The notes under the pieces: model-generated
Told to the model about the DNA's origin: nothing
The model's input: the letters and a program-made list of their open reading frames with translations, nothing else
The model's database searches: none
From: JBBRMQ01 sp038230775
Lineage (GTDB): Bacteria > Acidobacteriota > Thermoanaerobaculia > Gp7-AA8
DNA length: 14,051 nucleotides
Assembly (NCBI GenBank): GCA_038230775.1
Contig: JBBRMQ010000097.1
Coordinates: 1-14,051 of the forward strand
Direction: 5' to 3'
Position numbers and translations under genes: made by a program
Part shown: piece after piece, positions 7,897-12,166 of the stretch
How positions within the stretch are numbered: the first letter of the stretch is position 1
Layout of the letters: the number at the start of each line of letters is the position of its first letter

Positions 7897-8616
7897 TTAA
7901 GGTTCGATGGAGGTGACACCCGCGTGAACTCCCCGCAGTGTCGCCGTGATCGTACCCACCTTGACTTCGGATCGGATGCGCACCGGGATGTGCCGCGCAT
8001 CGTCGGTATACCAGATTGTGAGGCTGGAATTCTCGCCGCCGAACAGTCCGCCGGCGAGCATCTTCGGTTCCACGACCACCGTGTTGAACTTGCCGGCCGG
8101 CGTGTCGAGCGTCTCGCGGCCGGTGACCCGCGCTTCGAGCGAGTAGACCTTGCCGTCGGCGAACACCGTGAAGCGATTCACTTTGTTCGGCGAGAGATCG
8201 AGATCGCGCAGGTGGTAAACGAGCGAGAGCGGATCGAACACCGGACGCGGTACCGGGATGCTCTCGTCATCTTTCCCCCGGCGTTTTCGCGTCGCCATCT
8301 TTGCGGTTTCGTCGACCACCGTGCTGTCGTCTCTACGTTTGCCGCCTTCCTTCAGATGCTTCTCGTAGCGCACGGTCGAGAAGTCGGAGCGGTTGACGTA
8401 CGAGGCGATCTCATCGCGCACCGAGTAGATCACTGCAAACGACTTGTTCGACGAGGCGATCGAGGTCAACCGGTAGTGGGTCGCGTCGCCGGGCTGCGGC
8501 GCGATCGTCATCCGCAGCGATCCACCGGTCAGGGCCAGCCAGGTCAAATCGAAGTCCAGCGTCTCGCCCGCGGTGAACGTCTGTGCGGTCAGGAACAAGA
8601 TGAGGAGTGGTTTCAT
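7897..8616 (-). CDS. DUF3108 family exported protein (239 aa)
   Basis: The protein starts with a short hydrophobic stretch (residues 3-15, MKPLLILFLTAQTFTAG) that could be a weak signal peptide, then GETLDFDLTWLALTGG, the usual opening of DUF3108 proteins. Further family marks are DPLSLVYHLRDLDL near 125-140 and ETLDTPAGKFNTVVVEP. The end has SLTIWYTDDARHIPVRIRSEVKVGTITATLRGV, a beta-rich pattern resembling lipoprotein-carrier-like folds. The family has no established biochemical function and is thought to be periplasmic. A basic stretch (ATRKRRGKDDE, about residues 108-118) interrupts the middle. It lies downstream of the heptosyltransferase after a terminator-like stem, which may lower its expression relative to the LPS genes. 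Confidence 0.82.
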   Translation of the reverse strand: MKPLLILFLTAQTFTAGETLDFDLTWLALTGGSLRMTIAPQPGDATHYRLTSIASSNKSFAVIYSVRDEIASYVNRSDFSTVRYEKHLKEGGKRRDDSTVVDETAKMATRKRRGKDDESIPVPRPVFDPLSLVYHLRDLDLSPNKVNRFTVFADGKVYSLEARVTGRETLDTPAGKFNTVVVEPKMLAGGLFGGENSSLTIWYTDDARHIPVRIRSEVKVGTITATLRGVHAGVTSIEP

Positions 8617-8627
8617 AGTTTTCTCTC

Positions 8628-8651
8628 AAAAATGCGCCGCTCCCACGGCGC
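8628..8651 (-). terminator. Possible intrinsic terminator or attenuator after the heptosyltransferase
   Basis: On the minus strand a 6-bp GC-only stem (GCGCCG at 8646-8651 pairing with CGGCGC at 8634-8639, six-base loop) is followed by A and five T at 8628-8633. The T-run is short and the stem small, so efficiency is doubtful. It ends 11 bases before the DUF3108 ATG, so it could partly cut off that gene from the LPS operon. Confidence 0.4.
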
Positions 8652-8655
8652 GGGC

Positions 8656-8708
8656 GTCGGTTGTCGACACAATTCTCTTCTGACAACCGATCACCGACCA
8701 CCGACAAC
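8656..8708. repeat. Heptamer repeat and hairpin at the heptosyltransferase stop
   Basis: GTCGGTTGTC at 8656-8665 pairs with GACAACCGA at 8682-8690. The right side continues as three tandem 7-mers at 8686-8706 (ACCGATC, ACCGACC, ACCGACA). The heptosyltransferase TGA stop (8691-8693) and its last five or so codons lie within the 7-mer run, so the protein's VVGGR end is repeat-derived. Confidence 0.75.
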
Positions 8709-9626
8709 GCGCGGCGTCAGCCGTGCAAAAACATCATCGACTTCGATCGTCAGCATCGATCTCGTCGTCGCGAACGTACTCACGCAGCCCCCGAGCTGGC
8801 CGTACGGGCCGTTGCGCGCGGGGCTCGTCGGTCCGTAGAGGCCGACGACTTTGGTGCCGAGCGCAGCTGCAAGATGGAGCGGGCCGGTGTCTCCGCCGAT
8901 CACGAGCTGTGCGTCACGCAGAACACCGGCCAGCTCGCGCAAATTCGTCGGCGGCGCCAGCTCGGCGCCCACCGCTTCGGCCAGTGGCTGCTCGGAAGGT
9001 CCCCACACGACGAGCGCTGCGGACCCGATGCGCCTCGCCAGGTCCCGGAAGCGCTCGACTGGCCACTGCTTTTCGGGGCGACCCGCACCCGGAATGAGCA
9101 CGATGCGGCCGGCGAAAGAAGATGCCGTAGCGAATCTGGAGAAATCGCCGGCAGTGTGTGGGCCGGCTTCAGCCGGCCTGGACGGCTGAAGCCGGTTCCC
9201 ACACTCGGCGAGCAACGCCTGAGCGAGCCGAAGGTTCCACTCGACCACATGCGTCGAAGGATCGACCTCGACATGGCGATTGATCAGCCACGCCGCGGGT
9301 TTCTCGCGAATGAACTGCGACGCGAAGCCGTACCGGTCGGCGGCGCCCGAGGCGCGGGCGAGCAACGCCGATTTGATAAGGCCCTGAAAATCAATGGCGA
9401 TCTCGTGCCCGGCAACGGCACGCTGCGCCTCGCGGATCTTCTTCACCGACCACCGTTTCAGCGAGACCGGTTTTGCCGTGACCTGGGCGACGGTCTCCAC
9501 GAGCTCCCGATACTGCGACTCGACGACCCAGTCGATTTCGAAATGATCGCGAAGCGCAGCGACGGCCGGAATGGCGTGAATGACGTCACCCAGCGCTGAC
9601 AGGCGCACAACGAGGAGGCGCTTCAC
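8691..9626 (-). CDS. Glycosyltransferase family 9, heptosyltransferase I-like (LPS inner core)
   Basis: Family 9 enzymes transfer L-glycero-D-manno-heptose from ADP-heptose onto lipid A-Kdo. The GTG at 9624-9626 is chosen because MKRLLVVRLSALGDVIHAIPA is the standard N-terminus; the frame is open 45 codons further upstream, but that stretch is shadow of rfaE2. The 311 residues show the N-terminal GT-B half, the C-terminal motif LIPGAGRPEKQWPVERF (177-193), and the donor-site loop GGDTGPLHLAAALG with YGPTSPARNGPYG (244-276), closest in style to WaaC. GTG overlaps the rfaE2 TGA by 3 bases (GTGA), indicating translational coupling. Residues 141-160 (from ECGNRLQPSR) come from a palindromic repeat inserted in frame between the two GT-B halves. 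The extreme C-terminus is also repeat-derived. Confidence 0.9.
   Translation of the reverse strand: MKRLLVVRLSALGDVIHAIPAVAALRDHFEIDWVVESQYRELVETVAQVTAKPVSLKRWSVKKIREAQRAVAGHEIAIDFQGLIKSALLARASGAADRYGFASQFIREKPAAWLINRHVEVDPSTHVVEWNLRLAQALLAECGNRLQPSRPAEAGPHTAGDFSRFATASSFAGRIVLIPGAGRPEKQWPVERFRDLARRIGSAALVVWGPSEQPLAEAVGAELAPPTNLRELAGVLRDAQLVIGGDTGPLHLAAALGTKVVGLYGPTSPARNGPYGQLGGCVSTFATTRSMLTIEVDDVFARLTPRVVGGR
9156..9204. repeat. In-frame palindromic repeat inside the heptosyltransferase gene
   Basis: Left arm 9156-9174 (GTGTGGGCCGGCTTCAGCC) and right arm 9184-9204 are reverse complements apart from two extra bases (AA on the minus strand) in the right arm; the interior is 9 bases. It is unrelated to the GTAGCGAGG family and to the heptamer hairpins. 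In the gene's frame it encodes roughly CGNRLQPSRPAEAGPHT, a Pro/Gly/Arg-rich stretch in the expected linker between the two Rossmann halves. Confidence 0.85.
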
Positions 9627-10096
9627 ACGCCCCGCAGCCGCTCCAGAATCGCGGTTGTCGAATGATCCTTGGGGTCGCCGACGATCGCCACGCGCCCGCC
9701 ATACGACCGCACCACCTCGCCCTCCGGAACGGAGTCCGCGGTGTAGTCCGTGCCTTTGCAATGCACGTCGGGCTTGAGCGCGGCGATCAACCGCGAGGGG
9801 CTCGCATCACTGAAGATCGTCACGTAGGCCACGCCGCGAATCGCCGAAACCAGCTCCGCGCGCTCGCGTTCGTTGATGACCGGACGCCCCTCGCCCTTGA
9901 TCGCGCGCACCGAGTCGTCGCTGTTCACGCCAACGACCAGCACGTTTGCTTCCTTCGACGCATCCTGCAGATAGCGGAGGTGCCCGACGTGCAGCACGTC
10001 GAAGACGCCGTTCGCAAACGCGATCGACTTGCCGCGCTCGCGTTCATCGGCAATCACGCGGCGAAGCTCCGGTTCGGTGAGGATGGGGGCGTTCAT
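9623..10096 (-). CDS. rfaE2: D-glycero-beta-D-manno-heptose 1-phosphate adenylyltransferase (RfaE domain II)
   Basis: This cytidylyltransferase-like enzyme makes ADP-D-glycero-D-manno-heptose from heptose 1-phosphate and ATP. The 157-residue length equals a free-standing RfaE2, the C-terminal half of E. coli HldE. Visible motifs are FANGVFDVLHVGHLRYL with the nucleotide-binding HxGH at 36-39, VGVNSDDSVRAIKGEGRPV, and CKGTDYT. Near the end HSTTAIL (about 144-150) corresponds to the STTxII signature. The ATG at 10094-10096 has GAAGG about 9 bases upstream. Its TGA overlaps the GTG of the heptosyltransferase; rfaE1 lies 111 bases upstream on the same strand, so kinase and adenylyltransferase are separate proteins here. 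Confidence 0.95.
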   Translation of the reverse strand: MNAPILTEPELRRVIADERERGKSIAFANGVFDVLHVGHLRYLQDASKEANVLVVGVNSDDSVRAIKGEGRPVINERERAELVSAIRGVAYVTIFSDASPSRLIAALKPDVHCKGTDYTADSVPEGEVVRSYGGRVAIVGDPKDHSTTAILERLRGV

Positions 10097-10101
10097 GTTC
10101 T

Positions 10102-10116
10102 GCGGCCTTCGGCCGC
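10102..10116. repeat. Small GC hairpin just upstream of rfaE2
   Basis: GCGGCC and GGCCGC form a perfect 6-bp stem around TTC, ending 6 bases before the rfaE2 ATG on the minus strand. It includes the weak GAAGG ribosome-binding site in its loop and stem, so folding could mask rfaE2 initiation. It also abuts the larger heptamer hairpin at 10114-10192. Confidence 0.55.
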
Positions 10117-10192
10117 GTTGACGGTTGACGGTTCACAGTTGACGGTTGAGAGGGTGGGCATGGTCGACCGTCCACCGTCAACCGTCAACGCG
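10114..10192. repeat. Heptamer-built hairpin between rfaE1 and rfaE2
   Basis: Arms 10114-10132 and 10174-10192 are perfect 19-bp reverse complements. The left side runs on as five tandem 7-mers at 10117-10151 (GTTGACG twice, GTTCACA, GTTGACG, GTTGAGA). The right arm carries the complementary ACCGTCA units. The stem starts 15 bases after the rfaE1 TAG stop (10208-10210, minus strand). Confidence 0.9.
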
Positions 10193-10207
10193 CCGCGCAG
10201 CGGCGCA

Positions 10208-11224
10208 CTAGTCATGCAACTCCTCATCGCGTTCCACGGCGTGCTGCAGCTCGTCATTCGAGACGGTCGCCGTGCCCATCTTCATCACGACGATGCCGCC
10301 GGCGTAGTTCGCGATCTTTGCCGCTTCGGCGTACGAAGCACCGGCGGCGAGGGCCAGCGTGAACGCCGCAATCACCGTGTCGCCCGCACCGGTCACGTCG
10401 GCCACCTGGTCGGTTCCGTAGACCGGGAGGAACATCGGCGCGCGCCCGTTCCGCTCGAACAGCGCCATCCCACGGCTCCCGCGCGTAATGAGGATCGCTT
10501 CGGCATCGAGGCTCTGCTGCAGGGTCTCGGCGACGAACTTCACGTTGTCGTCGCCGTTGTCGGTCAGCGACATTCCGGCGGCGTTTGCCGCCTCTTCCTC
10601 GTTCGGCGTCGCCGCGGTCACGTCGGGATACCGTAGAAGATCGTAGCGTGAGTCGAGGGTCACCGGTTTGCGTCCCGAGAATCCGGTCAGATGGGCCGCG
10701 ACCGCCGGCGTCACCACGCCGTAACCGTAGTCGCTGATGAGCGCGGCCTGGCAGATCTGCATCTGATCGCGCAGCATCCAGGAGAAGCGATCGGCTTCCT
10801 CTTCCGTCATCTGAAATGCGTCTTCGATGTCGTAGCGCACGATCTGCTGGCGGCTGGCGTGCGGGAAGCCGCCGAGGATGCGCACTTTCGTCGGCGTCTT
10901 GTAGCGGCTGGTGCGAAGCACGCCGCCGCAATCGATTCCCTGCGCAGTCATCGTCTCGACCAGGCGGTCGCCCGCCGGATCGGCGCCTAACACAGACACC
11001 GGAATCGGCAGACCGCCCAGCGAGAGGATGTTGTTGATGGCGTTTCCGCCGCCGCCGAGGAGGACGTCGTCGCGGTATTGCCGGAGGATGAGCACCGGCG
11101 CCTCACGCGAGATCCGCTTCGGCGTGCCATAGATGAAGCGGTCGGCGACGATGTCGCCGTAAACGACGATGAGCTTTCCCTTCATCGCCTCCGCGACTTG
11201 CAGCAACCTTCCTCGCGCAAACAC
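10208..11224 (-). CDS. rfaE1: D-glycero-beta-D-manno-heptose-7-phosphate kinase (RfaE domain I, PfkB family)
   Basis: This ribokinase-family enzyme phosphorylates D-glycero-D-manno-heptose 7-phosphate at C1. With the GTG start at 11222-11224 it has 338 residues. Motifs are VVYGDIVADRFIYG and KRISREAPV near the N-terminus, the first PfkB signature LLGGGGNAINNILSLGG (about 56-72) and SDYGYGVV. ATPNEEE follows, then the second signature DVTGAGDTVIAAF (about 276-288) with the catalytic Asp in GAGD. The start is uncertain. The longest frame begins at 11263 but would run into the divergent DUF5522 gene, and its first residues are unlike the family. GTG 11224 keeps the helix before the first strand as in HldE; TTG 11206 and ATG 11185 are alternatives. 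The gene heads the LPS unit rfaE1-rfaE2-heptosyltransferase. Confidence 0.93.
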   Translation of the reverse strand: MFARGRLLQVAEAMKGKLIVVYGDIVADRFIYGTPKRISREAPVLILRQYRDDVLLGGGGNAINNILSLGGLPIPVSVLGADPAGDRLVETMTAQGIDCGGVLRTSRYKTPTKVRILGGFPHASRQQIVRYDIEDAFQMTEEEADRFSWMLRDQMQICQAALISDYGYGVVTPAVAAHLTGFSGRKPVTLDSRYDLLRYPDVTAATPNEEEAANAAGMSLTDNGDDNVKFVAETLQQSLDAEAILITRGSRGMALFERNGRAPMFLPVYGTDQVADVTGAGDTVIAAFTLALAAGASYAEAAKIANYAGGIVVMKMGTATVSNDELQHAVERDEELHD

Positions 11225-11230
11225 GCACGA

Positions 11231-11240
11231 AGGATATCCT
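11231..11240. promoter_or_regulatory. 10-bp palindrome centred between divergent rfaE1 and DUF5522 starts
   Basis: AGGATATCCT is a perfect palindrome. Its centre is within one base of the midpoint between the proposed starts at 11224 (minus) and 11248 (plus), and it offers an AGGA on each strand 12-13 bases from each start. It could be an operator half-site pair, a shared weak ribosome-binding element, or chance. Confidence 0.3.
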
Positions 11241-11247
11241 GAGGTGA

Positions 11248-11427
11248 TTGGCGCCCAAACCACTGATCGAGAACGAGGACTTCTATCGCGAAGGCGAGTA
11301 TCTCGTCTTCACCGAGAAGTTTCTGCGCGAGCGTGGTTACTGCTGCGAGTCGGGCTGCCGGCATTGTCCGTATGGGTTCACGCGCGGCCAGCGCGCTGAA
11401 CCGCACGACACGACGTCGGACACCTAG
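11248..11427 (+). CDS. DUF5522-type small cysteine-rich protein (59 aa)
   Basis: The frame from TTG 11248 to TAG 11425-11427 encodes APKPLIENEDFYREGEY followed by VFTEKFLRERGYCCESGC and RHCPYGF. The combination of a phenylalanine/tyrosine pair, 'vFTexy-l-RGyCC-s-CRHCPY' and a short charged tail matches DUF5522, a family of tiny proteins with four cysteines (CC-x4-C-x2-C type) that suggests metal or Fe-S binding; no function is established. An in-frame TGA at 11245-11247 bars any longer start, and no ATG lies before the conserved part, so TTG is the likely start; GAGG at 11241-11244 is only 3 bases away. The minus-strand frame over this region lacks any family resemblance. The stop lies inside a CACCTAGGTG palindrome. 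It is divergent from rfaE1 and precedes iorA. Confidence 0.8.
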   Translation: MAPKPLIENEDFYREGEYLVFTEKFLRERGYCCESGCRHCPYGFTRGQRAEPHDTTSDT

Positions 11428-11605
11428 GTGTCCTGAGTCACAGCCTTGTCATTCCGAGCGTAGCGAGGAACCGGTGTGGGCGGGCGGGGCGCTCATCGTC
11501 CCGCCCGCCCACACCGCTCCCTCGCTACGCTCGGGATGACATGGTTGCCTGATCTCGGATCGCAAGCTCCACCAACGAAATCCACGAATCTCTGACTCAG
11601 GACAC
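11428..11605. repeat. 13-bp inverted repeat bracketing a larger palindrome
   Basis: GTGTCCTGAGTCA at 11428-11440 is the exact reverse complement of 11593-11605. It starts directly after the DUF5522 stop codon and overlaps the palindrome CACCTAGGTG (11421-11430). The GTAGCGAGG-family element (11448-11541) lies between the two arms, as if inserted into a pre-existing hairpin. Confidence 0.75.
11448..11541. repeat. Most complete GTAGCGAGG-family palindrome, upstream of iorA
   Basis: Left arm 11448-11489 and right arm 11500-11541 pair over about 41 bases with a few mismatches around a 10-base loop. Outer ends are GTCATTCCGAGCGTAGCGAG and its near complement, and the inner part is a G/C-rich CGGGCGGG run. 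Relative to 681-764 this copy keeps both outer segments. It has no coding capacity beyond the short peptides such elements give by chance and no transposase nearby. Confidence 0.9.
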
Positions 11606-11607
11606 TT

Positions 11608-11649
11608 GGGGTCATCCTGAGCCGCGAAGACGGCGCTCAGGATGACCCC
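11608..11649. repeat. Perfect 15-bp hairpin upstream of iorA
   Basis: GGGGTCATCCTGAGC (11608-11622) and its exact reverse complement (11635-11649) enclose 12 bases that contain GCGAAG. The outer GTCATCCTGAGC resembles the outer arm of the preceding palindrome (GTCATTCCGAGCG), so it may be a short variant of that family. No T-run follows on the plus strand. It ends 61 bases before iorA. Confidence 0.85.
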
Positions 11650-11697
11650 CGACACAACTTGTAACAAGCCGTGACCCGCTGTTTTCGCCGGCGTCGT

Positions 11698-11703
11698 TAC
11701 ACT
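11698..11703 (+). promoter_or_regulatory. Candidate -10 box placing transcription start at the iorA ATG
   Basis: TACACT lies seven bases before the iorA ATG (11711), the spacing expected if transcription begins at the ATG itself, which would give a leaderless mRNA. The same hexamer is the -10 of the pilB promoter. No Shine-Dalgarno is present in the 20 bases before the ATG. A convincing -35 at 17 bases is absent; GTGACC (11671-11676) is too far at 21 bases. Confidence 0.3.
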
Positions 11704-11710
11704 CTCGCGC

Positions 11711-12166
11711 ATGCCTACGTACAACGTTCGGGTCAACGGTCAGCGTCGCGCGGTCGATGTTGACGCCGACACTCCGCTTCTCTGGATTCTTCGCGATTCG
11801 TTCGGCTTGACCGGCACGAAATACGGTTGCGGCATCGGAGTCTGCGGCGCGTGCACCGTGCACGAGAACGGATCGGCGGTGCGCTCGTGTCAGATCGCGA
11901 TCGCTGATGCCACCGCGAAAAACTACGTCACCATCGAAGGCCTCGGCGCCGCGAGCATGCATCCCTGCCAGCGCGCATGGCTCGACGAAGACGTCGCGCA
12001 GTGCGGCTTCTGCCAGCCAGGAATGCTCATGGAGGCCGCCGCGCTGCTGCATGCGCACGCGAAGCCGAACGACGCGCAGATCGCCGAGGCGATGGACGCA
12101 CACGTGTGCCGGTGCGGAACGTACCCGCGCATCGTCAATGCGATCCGGCGGGCGAGCAAGGCATGA
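11711..12166 (+). CDS. iorA: [2Fe-2S] small subunit of IorAB-type molybdenum hydroxylase
   Basis: The 151-residue protein carries two [2Fe-2S] clusters that pass electrons away from the molybdopterin subunit. The plant-ferredoxin-like N-terminal domain has Cys40, 45, 48 and 60 (CGIGVCGACTV, then C60). The C-terminal domain has Cys98, 101, 133 and 135 (QCGFCQPGM and CRCGTYPRI), the second pair in the CRCGTY form typical of isoquinoline 1-oxidoreductase alpha subunits; all eight ligands are intact. The name refers to the family: the real substrate is unknown, and relatives oxidise varied N-heterocycles and aldehydes. Its TGA overlaps the next ATG (ATGA), so the subunits are translationally coupled. 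No FAD-subunit gene is seen, as expected for the IorAB type. Confidence 0.93.
   Translation: MPTYNVRVNGQRRAVDVDADTPLLWILRDSFGLTGTKYGCGIGVCGACTVHENGSAVRSCQIAIADATAKNYVTIEGLGAASMHPCQRAWLDEDVAQCGFCQPGMLMEAAALLHAHAKPNDAQIAEAMDAHVCRCGTYPRIVNAIRRASKA

Noticed and set aside
9627..9761. 45-codon N-terminal extension of the heptosyltransferase from ATG 9761
   Set aside because: The stretch lies inside rfaE2 in another frame, is Gly/Arg-rich, and family 9 enzymes begin directly with the KRLLVVRLSALGD strand; the GTGA overlap gives a natural start at 9626.
10114..10192. Tandem short repeats as a possible CRISPR array
   Set aside because: Units are 7 bp and contiguous, with no spacers and no cas genes; they form a hairpin.
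7924..10636. Long plus-strand frames opposite the DUF3108, heptosyltransferase and rfaE genes (for example 7924-8838, 8661-9599, 9662-10636)
   Set aside because: All mirror confirmed minus-strand genes and show the same Arg/Asp/His-rich shadow composition.
11182..11406. 74-residue minus-strand open frame upstream of rfaE1
   Set aside because: It is antisense to the DUF5522 gene, whose cysteine motif is recognisable, while this frame has no similarity I recognise.
11448..11541. Palindromes as a complete insertion sequence
   Set aside because: No transposase frame, length under 120 bp and no clear target duplication visible; they are at most non-autonomous repeats.
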